DNA of 64,000 bases from JACPDH01 sp041671505. GTDB taxonomy: Bacteria; Acidobacteriota; Thermoanaerobaculia; Gp7-AA8. The stretch is from the NCBI GenBank assembly GCA_041671505.1, contig JBAZBK010000014.1:1-64000 (forward strand). The letters run 5' to 3'. This document shows, one piece after another, positions 1 through 8,388 of this stretch (position 1 is its first letter; each line of letters starts with the position of its first letter). Made by a program: the position numbers and the translations under genes. Below the pieces are notes generated by a model that was not told the origin of the DNA, searched no databases, and saw only the letters and a program-made list of their open reading frames with translations.

Positions 1-790
1 GTCCACGTCGTGTCGCTGAACTTGTGGCAACTCTCGCACGCCGTCGGGAAGCCCGCCGTCACATGGTTCGGATTTTTCGTCGTGTTGTATTGCGTCTGGT
101 GGCAGCCGACACAACTCCGTGCCGTCCCCTGGTAGACGCCGTTCTTATGGCACGTCGCGCACGCCTGCGACGCGTGGGCGCCCGACAGCGGGAACGTCGC
201 GTGTGAGAACTTCCCCTGCGTCCACGACGTGTCGCTGAATTTGTGGCAGCTTTCGCACGCTGTCGGGAAGCCGGCCGTCACGTGGTTCGGGTTCTTCGTC
301 GCGCTGTATTGCGCCTGGTGGCAGGCGGCGCAACTCCGTGCCGTCCCCTGGTAGACGCCGTTCTTGTGGCACGTCCCGCACACCTGCGTCGCATGGGTTC
401 CCGACAGCGGGAACGTCGCGTGCGAGAACTTCCCCTGCGTCCACGACGTGTCGCTGAACTTGTGGCAGCTCTCGCACGCCGTCGGGAAGCCCGCCGTCGT
501 ATGGTTCGGATTCTTCGTCGCGCTGTATTGCGTCTGGTGGCAGCCGACACAACTCCGTGCCGTCCCCTGGTAGACGCCGTTCTTGTGGCACGTCGCGCAC
601 GCCTGCGTCGCGTGGGCTCCCGACAGCGGAAACGTCGGGTGTTTGAACGTCGCCTGGGTCCACGACCTGTCGCTGAACTTGTGACAGCTTTCGCAGCTGA
701 GCGGGAAGCCCGCGTTCACGTGATTCGGGCTCTTCGTCGCGTTGTAGTCCGCCTGGTGGCAGCCGACACAAGAACGCGCCGTTCCCTGGT
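1..790 (-). repeat. tandem 219-bp repeat inside the multiheme cytochrome gene
   Basis: CESCH motifs recur at about 24, 243, 462 and 681, exactly 219 bp (73 codons) apart. CVGCH/CAACH and CATCH/CGTCH motifs recur with the same period. Units are nearly identical at DNA level across 1-640 and more diverged near 680-790. The period is a multiple of three, so copies can be gained or lost without breaking the frame, each adding three hemes. The array continues past the window edge. Confidence 0.9.
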
Positions 791-2789
791 AGATCCCGTT
801 ACGATGGCACGCGACGCAAGGCTGCTCCGCGTGGACCCCGGTCAGCGGAAACACGGAGTGGTTCCACTGACCCTCCTGCCACGAAACGTAGTTGTTCCTG
901 TGACACGCCTCGCAGGCCAGCGGGAAGCCGGCCGCCATGTGCTGTGGAGCCTTCGTCGCTTCGTAATTTTTTCGGTGACAACTCGCGCAGTCGCTGGTCA
1001 CGATGACAAACCTGACGACCGTCGCGGTACCGGCCGCGTTGGAGCCTGCGCTGCGTCCGTGGCAACCTTCGCAAGTCGCTGTTCGGTGTGCGCCTCGGAA
1101 GAACTCCTCGTGTTTCCGGTGCGCGTAGGTCGTCACGGCGAAGCTCGCGGTGGTGTGGCACGTTTCGCACTTCGCGCCGAACTGGCCCACGTGAACGTCC
1201 TTGTGGCACGCGGCGCAATCGCTGCCGATCCCCCTGAAGCGGATTGCAGTCCCTTTTCCGGCGACGAACTGTCCGGTCTCCTTCTTGTGGCAGGCGGCAC
1301 ATGCGACCTGCGCGTGCTTTCCGGTCAAGGCGAAGGGCGTCCGTTCGTGGCGGAAGGCGTTCGCCGCGAACTTCGGCGCGTCGATGGAATGGCATTCGGC
1401 GCAGTTCGGCATCTGCCCGAGGTGCGGGTCGCGGTGGCAGGTCACACAGTCGGTCGAGAGGTCCCTGTACTTCTTCTCGGACACGGGCTTTGCGGACACG
1501 GGCGTCGCCGGAACCGGCGACGTCGCTCGATGGCACTTGTCGCATGAAGCAGTTGCGTGCGGCCCCGTGAAGAACCCGGGCGACCGCTGGTGCTCGAAGC
1601 GCTCGACCTTGAAGGATTTCGCGGTGTGGCAGGAGTCGCAGCGGGTTCCGAGCTCTCCCCAATGCGGATCGGCGTGGCACGAAGCGCACTCGGTCTTGAG
1701 CCCACGGAAATCCATCGTGCGCGGGGTGGTCGCACGGGCCGTCTGGGCCGGCACGCCTTTCCCGTGGCAGGCGCCGCATGCGAGCGGCATGTGCCGTCCC
1801 TCGAGCGCGAACTTCGTCTTCGCGCCGTGCTCGAATGGAACGCCCGCGAATCCGGTCTCCTTGTGGCAGTCTCCGCAGTCCTGGCGGAACTCGCCGCGAT
1901 GGGGATCGCGGTGACAGGCTGCGCAGGGCCGCAACGTCAGCTTCACCTTCGACGCCGGTTGCACGTGGCACTTCGCGCACGGCACGGCGCGGTGCTTTCC
2001 GACCAGGGGCGTTCCGGTGCGCGAATGGTCGAACGTCGCGACCCTCCAGCTCGAGACCGCGTGACAGTCGCCGCAGCTCCCCGGAAACTTCTGGCCGTGA
2101 GGGCTTTTGTGGCAGGCGGCGCAGGAATCGAACCGGAGCCCCTTGAACACCTGGTTCACGTGGCACTTCGCGCAGGCGACGCCCTGGTGCGCGCCCTCCA
2201 GTGCGAACTTCGCCTTCGAATGGTCGAACGACTTCGCCGTCGACTTGAACGCCGACGAGACGGAGTGGCAGCGCGCGCACTCGTTGCCGAGCGCGCCCTT
2301 GTGCGGGTCGGCGTGACAGGAGGCGCAGCTCGTGGCGAGCCCGAGGAACGAGCGCGTCTTGTGGCAGGCCGCGCAGCGCGCGGCGAGCGGCGCGTGGAGG
2401 CCGTCGAGAGGAAAGCCCGTCTCGGCAAGGTGGTCGAAGCTCCGAACGTCGATCGGGCGAAGCTCCGCGTCACGACCCGCGTGCTCGACGTGGCAGGCGA
2501 CGCAGTCGCGTCCGGCGTCGCGGTGAACACCCTTCTTCTGCGCGATCCGTTCGGCCACCGGACGATGGCAGGTAAGGCAGCGATCGGCGGCAACCTGCCG
2601 TCCCTTCTCGTGGCACTTCCCGCAGTTCTCGAGCCCTTCGAGCTTCGCATGCGCCTTCGAGAGCGGGCCCGGAGAGAGGAGATTGCCGAGCTGTGCTTCG
2701 GCCTGGCCTGCGATGGCCGCCGCGAGCAGGGCCACGACGAATGCCCCTCTCAGTTGCGTGCAGAACCTGCCCGGAAGTCTCGTGCGCAT
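1..2789 (-). CDS. giant multiheme c-type cytochrome, 3' end beyond window
   Basis: The reading frame starts at an ATG at 2787-2789 and is still open at base 1, giving at least 929 residues. The N-terminus has a basic start and a hydrophobic stretch (about residues 15-28) consistent with Sec export. I count 36 CxxCH heme-binding motifs in this one frame. The first are CGKCH (ends at residue 60), CLTCH and CVACH; the last visible is CESCH near base 24. Frame was checked arithmetically at ten of them. The final ~260 visible residues are tandem 73-residue units with three hemes each. The protein should be periplasmic or surface-exposed and carry electrons. It lies 11 bp downstream of a membrane cytochrome b-like gene, itself behind an FAD/[2Fe-2S] reductase, all on one strand. 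Donor, acceptor and C-terminal anchor cannot be seen. Long antisense frames here are by-products of composition. Confidence 0.9.
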   Translation of the reverse strand, partial: MRTRLPGRFCTQLRGAFVVALLAAAIAGQAEAQLGNLLSPGPLSKAHAKLEGLENCGKCHEKGRQVAADRCLTCHRPVAERIAQKKGVHRDAGRDCVACHVEHAGRDAELRPIDVRSFDHLAETGFPLDGLHAPLAARCAACHKTRSFLGLATSCASCHADPHKGALGNECARCHSVSSAFKSTAKSFDHSKAKFALEGAHQGVACAKCHVNQVFKGLRFDSCAACHKSPHGQKFPGSCGDCHAVSSWRVATFDHSRTGTPLVGKHRAVPCAKCHVQPASKVKLTLRPCAACHRDPHRGEFRQDCGDCHKETGFAGVPFEHGAKTKFALEGRHMPLACGACHGKGVPAQTARATTPRTMDFRGLKTECASCHADPHWGELGTRCDSCHTAKSFKVERFEHQRSPGFFTGPHATASCDKCHRATSPVPATPVSAKPVSEKKYRDLSTDCVTCHRDPHLGQMPNCAECHSIDAPKFAANAFRHERTPFALTGKHAQVACAACHKKETGQFVAGKGTAIRFRGIGSDCAACHKDVHVGQFGAKCETCHTTASFAVTTYAHRKHEEFFRGAHRTATCEGCHGRSAGSNAAGTATVVRFVIVTSDCASCHRKNYEATKAPQHMAAGFPLACEACHRNNYVSWQEGQWNHSVFPLTGVHAEQPCVACHRNGIYQGTARSCVGCHQADYNATKSPNHVNAGFPLSCESCHKFSDRSWTQATFKHPTFPLSGAHATQACATCHKNGVYQGTARSCVGCHQTQYSATKNPNHTTAGFPTACESCHKFSDTSWTQGKFSHATFPLSGTHATQVCGTCHKNGVYQGTARSCAACHQAQYSATKNPNHVTAGFPTACESCHKFSDTSWTQGKFSHATFPLSGAHASQACATCHKNGVYQGTARSCVGCHQTQYNTTKNPNHVTAGFPTACESCHKFSDTTW

Positions 2790-2800
2790 CGATATGCCCC

Positions 2801-3736
2801 CTAACGCCCTAACGGCAGGTAGCCGAAGTAGATCGCCACGCCGAGGTGAACGAGAAAGATCGCGAACATGACCCATACGAGGGGTCGATGAAAAACGTGC
2901 CAGAGCTGAAAGAGCTCGCGAGTGCGCTGCAGCTTCGCGATGCGATGCAGCAGAACATTCCGCTCCTGCAGCCGGTCGAGCGTCTCGTGAAGCAGCCGGG
3001 GATCAAGCCCTGAGCGGCGGATCGCGCGCCTGAGCACCGACATCCTCGCCCTCGCCCGAAACCGGTCGGCGACCGACTGAACGATGGAACGCCGATGACC
3101 GTCGATCGTCGGGTCGACCCGCTCGAGCTCATCGAGCCGCGCCATGAAACCGGCGGGAAGGGCCGCGGACGCGAGCCGCTCCTTGAGCCCCGCGACACGC
3201 TCCTCGAGCTCCGTCCGCGAGAGCTCGGTTCCCTTCAGCGTCTTCGGAATCCTCACGAAGAGGTAGCGCCCGACGAATCCCGAAAGCACCACCAGGACCA
3301 TCGACCAGTAGGCGACCGAGATCAGGCCGTTGAACTTGAAGGCCGTGTGAAACGTGATCAGCAGGGGGCCGAACACGCCGCAGAAGATGTGAATCTCGAG
3401 CCACGCCTTCGGCGAGCCCGCACGCGAGAGCAGCTTCAGCTTCTTTCGCGCGACGTAGAAGAGCGTCGAGACCATGAAGAGCGTTCCCGTCGCCCCGAGT
3501 ACGATGCCGAGAGTGCCCGATGGCCGGAGCGTCCTGTGCTCCTCTGCGTATCCGCGCACGGCCGACGAGGTCGTGTAGTAGTTCCACCCTTGTTCCCCGA
3601 CGAGGATCCAGACAGCCACGCAGAGTCCCGCGACGAACGCGAGCACGACAGGGTTGATGAGCGCGTTGACGGGAAGGAGCGCATCCCGCTTCGCCGTGGC
3701 GGCCTGGTCGTATCGTTTCGAGTCGATCTTGAACAT
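2801..3736 (-). CDS. membrane cytochrome b-like protein
   Basis: A predicted protein of 311 residues with several transmembrane segments: one near residues 28-45, one near 75-95, a pair around 115-160 and one near the C-terminus. Histidines sit in or next to helices: EIHIFCGVFGPLLITFHTAF in the middle, LWHVFHRP and FLVHLGV at the end. This pattern fits a helical-bundle b-type cytochrome that moves electrons across the membrane, but no named family was recognised with certainty. Between the helix groups is a charged cytoplasmic region of about 100 residues. ATG 3736 was chosen over ATG 3757, which would overlap the upstream gene by 8 bp, because AGGAAG and GGAGG precede 3736. It ends 11 bp before the multiheme cytochrome, so electron transfer to that protein is a reasonable inference. 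Confidence 0.75.
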   Translation of the reverse strand: MFKIDSKRYDQAATAKRDALLPVNALINPVVLAFVAGLCVAVWILVGEQGWNYYTTSSAVRGYAEEHRTLRPSGTLGIVLGATGTLFMVSTLFYVARKKLKLLSRAGSPKAWLEIHIFCGVFGPLLITFHTAFKFNGLISVAYWSMVLVVLSGFVGRYLFVRIPKTLKGTELSRTELEERVAGLKERLASAALPAGFMARLDELERVDPTIDGHRRSIVQSVADRFRARARMSVLRRAIRRSGLDPRLLHETLDRLQERNVLLHRIAKLQRTRELFQLWHVFHRPLVWVMFAIFLVHLGVAIYFGYLPLGR

Positions 3737-3749
3737 CGCCTCCGCTTCC

Positions 3750-5114
3750 TCACGCATCGAGCACGCAACTGGTCATCGGGCGCGCGACGCAGGCGAGGAC
3801 GAAGCCGTTGGCGCGGTCCTCCTCGCCGATCGCATCGAACTCACCCTCGACCTCGCCGTCGACGATCCTCGTCCTGCAGGTGCCGCAGACGCCGGCCCGG
3901 CAGAACGACGGAAGCTCCTCCCCCGCACTCTCGATCGCGTCGAGAATCGACTGTCCCTCCGCGACCGTGACGACCTTCCCCCGCTTGCGCAGCTTCAGGC
4001 AGACCGGTTCGCCGCTCACCGCGCGACTCGTCTCGCTCGCGAGAGACTTTGCGGACGCCGTTGCGGCCTCGAACTTCTCGAAGCGGATTCGCTCGCGCGG
4101 CACCCCGAGCCCGGCAAGCGTCCGCACCGTGTCGTCGATCATCGGAAGCGGGCCGCAGATGAGGCAGACAGACTCCCGAACGTCGCCGGCGACCGTCTCG
4201 ATGAGACTGCCGTCGATCCGTCCCGGGTAGTAGCCGTCGAGTGAAGGGCTCTGGCTCAGCGCGATCGCAAGGCGGAACGAGGGATGCCGGCCGGCGAGCA
4301 AACGCAACTCTCGAAGGAACGGCACCTGCGCCTCCGTCTTCGCGGATAGCAGAAGCGTCACGGGCCGCTGCGGTTCGCTCTCGAGTGCGTGCCGCAGCAT
4401 GCTCAGCAGGGGCGTAATTCCGATACCCGCGGCGAGCAGCACGACGGGACGCTTTCCTTCCGGGTAGACGAAGCTCCCCTGCGGGCCACGGACTTCGAGC
4501 GACGCTCCCGGCTGCACGGTTGCATGGAGGAATCCCGAGACCTGACCCTGCCTGCGAACGGAGATTTCGAAATATCCGCGAACCGACGGCGAGGAGCTGA
4601 TCGAATAGCAGCGAACGAGCGGACGTCCGTCGACATCGACGCGCAGCATCGCGAACTGCCCGGGCACGAACTCGAATGCGGCGGGACGCGCGATGCGAAA
4701 CGTGCGGATCTCCGGCGTCTCGACGAGGACCGCGAGCACGCGCATCGGCACGAAGTCGCGCGCAGCCACAGGTTTCGCAGCCGCGTGAGGCGGGGTCACG
4801 GCAACCGGCCTCGGTGCAGCAGGTCGTGACGGAAGCGCTTCGGGGCGTGTCCCGGGTCTACGCAGGAGTTTCTCGCACGCCACCAGCCAGGCGAGGTGCG
4901 CGGGCAGTGCGGCAATGAGCCAGCCTGCGGCAGGAAGAATCCACGGCGACGCGACAAACGCCAGGGAAGGGCCGACGATCGCGGTCGAGCCGGCGGTGCC
5001 TTTGCTCCGATGTCGGAGGAGGACAGCCATCGCGCAGTGCAGGGTCGTGACGAGCGCGAGTACCTGCCCTCCCGCAGGAGCGCTCAATAGCGTCAGCAAC
5101 CAGGTCCCATCCAT
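3750..5114 (-). CDS. membrane-anchored FAD/NAD(P)-binding [2Fe-2S] oxidoreductase
   Basis: A 454-residue protein with three parts. The N-terminal ~85 residues hold two or three hydrophobic segments, then a Pro/Ala-rich linker (about 88-118). A ferredoxin-reductase-type module follows, with the flavin-binding RCYSISSSP near 169-177 and the nucleotide-binding GIGITPLLSML near 236. At the C-terminus is a plant-type [2Fe-2S] ferredoxin domain with CRAGVCGTC and a fourth Cys in LACVARP. The order resembles phthalate dioxygenase reductase or NqrF-type modules; the membrane anchor is less usual for the former. ATG 5114 is preferred to an in-frame TTG at 5117. As first gene of the operon with the cytochrome b-like and multiheme proteins, it probably exchanges electrons between NAD(P)H and the heme chain. 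Direction cannot be told from sequence. Confidence 0.85.
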   Translation of the reverse strand: MDGTWLLTLLSAPAGGQVLALVTTLHCAMAVLLRHRSKGTAGSTAIVGPSLAFVASPWILPAAGWLIAALPAHLAWLVACEKLLRRPGTRPEALPSRPAAPRPVAVTPPHAAAKPVAARDFVPMRVLAVLVETPEIRTFRIARPAAFEFVPGQFAMLRVDVDGRPLVRCYSISSSPSVRGYFEISVRRQGQVSGFLHATVQPGASLEVRGPQGSFVYPEGKRPVVLLAAGIGITPLLSMLRHALESEPQRPVTLLLSAKTEAQVPFLRELRLLAGRHPSFRLAIALSQSPSLDGYYPGRIDGSLIETVAGDVRESVCLICGPLPMIDDTVRTLAGLGVPRERIRFEKFEAATASAKSLASETSRAVSGEPVCLKLRKRGKVVTVAEGQSILDAIESAGEELPSFCRAGVCGTCRTRIVDGEVEGEFDAIGEEDRANGFVLACVARPMTSCVLDA

Positions 5115-5170
5115 CAATCGCTCACCCCGTCCCGGCCGGCTGGTTCAGCGCCGGCGAATTTCCGTCGCAC

Positions 5171-5575
5171 AAAAGGAAAAGGGGCATTACGCCCCTCGTT
5201 TGCCCTGCGTGATGCTTCACTCGTCTCTCGTGTCGCGCTCCCGACGGCGCTCCTTCTGTTGGTGCGACGCACTGCCGCCCCGTGGCTCCCCAACGAAAAA
5301 AGGGGCGCTACGCCCCCCGTTTGTACCGCCCGCTTCTGTAAGTCGATTCTCGTGTCGATGTCTGTAGCCGACCGGCACTCCAATCACTCCGGAGCGACTG
5401 CTACGCCGCTCGAGAGCACAATGAAAAAGGGGCGCTACGCCCCCGTTTGTGCCGCCCGCTGCTGTTCGATCACCGTCTCCGTTTCGCGATACTCCAGTCC
5501 GCCTCACCGCGCGGATACGCCGCGCGCCGGACATGCCTGAAAATAGAAAGGGGGCGTACGGTTACGCCCCCGCAT
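5171..5575 (-). repeat. four tandem ~121-127 bp units, each with a terminator-like hairpin
   Basis: Hairpins lie at 5181-5195, 5302-5317, 5429-5444 and 5550-5571. The core on the plus strand is GGGGCGCTACGCCCC or a variant; the fourth has a longer stem. Read on the minus strand each stem is followed by a T-rich tract (TTTTCCTTTT, TTTTTT, TTTTT, TTTCTATTTT), the form of a Rho-independent terminator. Sequence next to the stems is partly conserved (CGTTTGT, CCGCCCGCT), so these are degenerate tandem units. They lie directly upstream of the reductase/cytochrome operon and point toward it. They could be attenuators in its leader or tandem small-RNA genes. The rest of the 5115-5870 gap shows nothing else I recognise. 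Confidence 0.7.
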
Positions 5576-5870
5576 TCAACCTGCATGTCGTGTTTACGTT
5601 TTCTGGCGCAATGAATGACGAAACACATATAGCGCCGAATCGGGTGACTTTCTGTGGTCTGGATCACAAATTCTTAACCTTAACCAGCCCCGCGCACCGG
5701 AGCTCGAACGAGGAACCGGCAGCATGGTCGAGCGAACTGCAGCAGAGCGAACAGTAGAATTGCGACACGCGCGGCAGAACCACCGGCCTCGCGTCGATTC
5801 ACTTGCGTTGCTATCCGCAAAGGACAGGCGCCGTTCGAAAACGTGCGGCCTGCGCCAGAGGAGATCACTC

Positions 5871-6884
5871 ATGAAAGCCGTCGGCCTTACGCGCTACCTC
5901 CCGATCGACGACCCCGAATCGCTCGTCGACGTCGAGCTTTCCGATCCCGTCGCCACAGGGCGGGACCTTCTCGTTCGAGTCAAAGCGGTCTCGGTCAACC
6001 CCGTCGACACGAAAGTCCGGCGACCGCGCCCCGAAGTCGAGCCGACTCCGAAGGTTCTCGGCTGGGACGCGGCGGGGGTGGTCGAAGCGGTCGGCGACGA
6101 GGTCACGATGTTCCGGCCGGGCGACGAGGTCTGGTACGCGGGCGACATCACCCGCGCCGGCTGCCACAGCGAATTGCATCTCGTCGACGAGAGGATCGTC
6201 GCGCTCAAGCCGCGCTCGCTCGACTTCGCGAGTGCCGCGGCGATGCCGCTGACTTCGCTCACCGTGTTCGAAGCGCTCTTCACGCGCATGGGCGTAGATC
6301 CAGACGGCGGCGATCGCGGCCGCACGCTCCTGATCATCGGTGGCGCCGGCGGCGTCGGCTCGATCGGCATCCAGGCGGCAAAGCTCGCAGGTCTCACCGT
6401 GATCGCCACCGCTTCCCGCGCCGAGACGCGCGCGTGGTGCAGCTCCCTCGGTGCGGACCACGTCGTCGATCACACCAGGCCGCTGCGCGACGGAATCGAA
6501 TCGCTCGGCCTCGGCGACGTCGACCTGATTCTCAACGCGAGTGATACGAGCCGCTACTGGGACGCCTGCTGCGACTTGATCGCCACGCAGGGAACGATCT
6601 GCTCGATCGTCAGCACGACGGGGCCGGTCGACATTCAGCCACTGATGGCCAAGAGCGCGACGTTCGCGTGGGAGTTGATGTTCACTCGCGCGCGCTTCCG
6701 GACGTCCGACATGATCGAGCAGCACAGGATTCTCTCGCTCGTCGCCGCGCTGGTCGACGCCGGAACGATCCGGACGACCGTCACCGAGGTGCTGCGCCCG
6801 ATCGACGCGGCGAACCTCCGGATCGCACACAGACAGCTCGAGGAAGGCCGTATGATCGGCAAACTCGCGCTCGAGGGGTGGTAG
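5871..6884 (+). CDS. zinc-type alcohol dehydrogenase / quinone reductase-like protein
   Basis: A 337-residue medium-chain dehydrogenase/reductase. The N-terminal GroES-like domain contains VNPVDTKVR and KVLGWDAAGVVEAVGDEV (about 61-78). A Rossmann domain follows with GGAGGVGSIG at 157-166 and LGADHVVDH. The structural and catalytic zinc ligands of true alcohol dehydrogenases are not evident, so NADPH-dependent quinone or enone reduction is likelier than alcohol oxidation. The substrate is unknown. ATG 5871 is preceded by AGAGGAGATCACTC, a good ribosome site; an in-frame ATG 147 bp upstream lacks one and would add a non-homologous basic tail. The next gene starts 5 bp after the stop, so the two are probably co-transcribed. 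Confidence 0.85.
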   Translation: MKAVGLTRYLPIDDPESLVDVELSDPVATGRDLLVRVKAVSVNPVDTKVRRPRPEVEPTPKVLGWDAAGVVEAVGDEVTMFRPGDEVWYAGDITRAGCHSELHLVDERIVALKPRSLDFASAAAMPLTSLTVFEALFTRMGVDPDGGDRGRTLLIIGGAGGVGSIGIQAAKLAGLTVIATASRAETRAWCSSLGADHVVDHTRPLRDGIESLGLGDVDLILNASDTSRYWDACCDLIATQGTICSIVSTTGPVDIQPLMAKSATFAWELMFTRARFRTSDMIEQHRILSLVAALVDAGTIRTTVTEVLRPIDAANLRIAHRQLEEGRMIGKLALEGW

Positions 6885-6888
6885 CGGC

Positions 6889-7878
6889 GTGCCCGACCAG
6901 CTCGATCTCTTCGGAGCCCCTCCTCCGCCGCCGAAAAAGGGTGGCGCCATAGGACCGGCCGCGATCGGCGAAGGAGTTCGCGCGACCGCCGCGGCGCTGC
7001 CGCCTAACATCAGGCTCGGGACCTCGTCATGGTCGTTCCCCGGCTGGAAGGATCTCGTCTACGACCGGCGCGCGACGACGACGGAGCTCTCGAAGAGCGG
7101 TCTGGCGCCTTACGCGAAGCACCCGCTCCTTCGCGGGGTCGGCGTCGACCGCTCGTTTTACGGCCCAGTCAGCACCGAAGAGTTCCGCGACTACGCGAAT
7201 GCCGTTCCGGACACGTTCCGTTTCCTCGTGAAGGCCGCCGGCACGCTCACCACGCCGTGGCAGCGCGTGTCGGGCGGGACGAAGAAGTTCGAGACGAATC
7301 CGCGTTTTCTCGATGCCGCGTTCGCCGAGCGTGCGGTGATCGCGCCGTTTCTGGAAGGGCTCGGCGACAAAGCGGGCCCGCTCGTCTTCCAGTTCACCCC
7401 TCTCGGGCGCGAGCTCACGAAAGATCCGGCGCGCTTCACCTCGCGCTTGCACGACTTCCTCGACGCGCTTCCGCGCGGTCCCTGGTACGCCGTCGAGATC
7501 CGCGACCCCGAGGTGCTGACCGACGACTACGTTGCGGCGCTCGAGTCCGCGGGCGCCACGCATTGCCTCAACGTCCACGGGCGGATGCCTTCGATCGCCG
7601 AACAGGCGGAGCGCGCAGAGAGAGTTCTCGGCCAGCGTATCGCCGTTCGATGGATGCTTCATTCGGGATTCGAGTACGAGGAGGCGAAGGACCGCTACGC
7701 GCCGTTCGACCGCCTCGTCGACGAGGACCCTGCGAGCCGCGAGGCGATCGCGGGAGTTTCGGTGAAGAAGGCGCGCAGCGGCGCCGAGGTCATCGTCATC
7801 GCGAACAACAAGGCGGAAGGCTGCTCGCCCGAGTCGCTCCGCAAGCTCGCCGAGGAGATCGTCCGGCAGAACGGGTAG
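6889..7878 (+). CDS. DUF72 (YecE-like) family protein
   Basis: A 329-residue protein. After a Pro-rich start of about 40 residues it shows the DUF72 hallmark IRLGTSSWSFPGWKDLVY, then GVGVDRSFYGPVSTEEFRDY, VKAAGTLTTPW and PWYAVEIRDPEVL. DUF72 proteins have a TIM-barrel-like fold and no settled biochemical role. The start is a GTG 5 bp after the preceding gene's stop. The N-terminal motif QLDLFG resembles a sliding-clamp-binding peptide (QxxLF), and some DUF72 proteins carry such a tail; this is noted as a possibility only. Confidence 0.85.
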   Translation: MPDQLDLFGAPPPPPKKGGAIGPAAIGEGVRATAAALPPNIRLGTSSWSFPGWKDLVYDRRATTTELSKSGLAPYAKHPLLRGVGVDRSFYGPVSTEEFRDYANAVPDTFRFLVKAAGTLTTPWQRVSGGTKKFETNPRFLDAAFAERAVIAPFLEGLGDKAGPLVFQFTPLGRELTKDPARFTSRLHDFLDALPRGPWYAVEIRDPEVLTDDYVAALESAGATHCLNVHGRMPSIAEQAERAERVLGQRIAVRWMLHSGFEYEEAKDRYAPFDRLVDEDPASREAIAGVSVKKARSGAEVIVIANNKAEGCSPESLRKLAEEIVRQNG

Positions 7879-7962
7879 CGGCAGCACCCGCCGTGCAGGG
7901 AACGTCCTGCCTCCGTATTCGCGCAGGAACGTCTCGGCTGCCCGTCGCGTTAGCACTTCCGA

Positions 7963-8244
7963 ATGCGTCTGCTCGCCATTCTCGCCGCCGGAGTCGTGCT
8001 CGCGGTCATCGTCGACCGGCTGCTCCTCGCCGCCGAGGCGCGTGGATGGATCTATTACCGGAAGAAACAGTCGTCTCCCGGCACCTCGGCGTCCGCGTTT
8101 CTCGAGCTCCACTCGATGCTCGAACCGGGCCGGAAGTACGAGATCCAGGCGAATCAAAGCGAAGAGGAGGAACGAGACGACGAAGGGGAGCCGCCGTCGC
8201 CGGGAAACCGAAATGAAGAAAGACGAATGCGGAATGAGGAATGA
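7963..8244 (+). CDS. small membrane protein, DUF6191-like
   Basis: A 93-residue protein with one N-terminal transmembrane helix (about residues 3-24), a short basic turn (RKKQ) and the stretch FLELHSMLEPGRKYEIQ, which resembles the small DUF6191 family. The tail is acidic. The last ~12 codons lie inside a heptameric repeat array that also supplies the stop codon, so the original C-terminus was probably different and shorter. Function is unknown. It follows the DUF72 gene on the same strand after 84 bp. Confidence 0.6.
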   Translation: MRLLAILAAGVVLAVIVDRLLLAAEARGWIYYRKKQSSPGTSASAFLELHSMLEPGRKYEIQANQSEEEERDDEGEPPSPGNRNEERRMRNEE

Positions 8245-8342
8245 AGAAAAGGGAGCGACCACCATCGATCGCTTCGGACTTCTCAATTCTTCATTCTGCA
8301 TTCTTCATTCGACATTCCGGTTCGCTTTCGCCTTTCGCCTTG
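8209..8342. repeat. inverted pair of heptamer arrays (GGAATGA word)
   Basis: The left arm (8209-8250) reads in 7-bp steps: GAAATGA, AGAAAGA, CGAATGC, GGAATGA, GGAATGA. The right arm (8281-8342) reads TTCTTCA, TTCTGCA, TTCTTCA, TTCGACA and drifts into CGCCTTT steps. The arms are roughly reverse complements around a ~30-bp core. The left arm overlaps the end of the preceding small gene; the right arm ends about 45 bp before asd. Confidence 0.8.
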
Positions 8343-8388
8343 ACTTCGAGACGCCACCTCCCGATCCTTGCTTCCCCAAGGTGACCAT

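Noticed and set aside
243..2804. Long Arg/Ala-rich frames on the plus strand (243-1547, 1557-2804) and other minus frames at 145-771 and 799-2280
   Set aside because: They are shadows of the multiheme cytochrome frame; only that frame has in-register CxxCH motifs and a signal peptide.
5217..5534. Repeated peptide TNGGVAPLF in minus-strand frames of the hairpin array, considered as a repeat-peptide precursor
   Set aside because: The peptide is simply the translation of the hairpin stem, its frame shifts between units, and no maturation genes are nearby.
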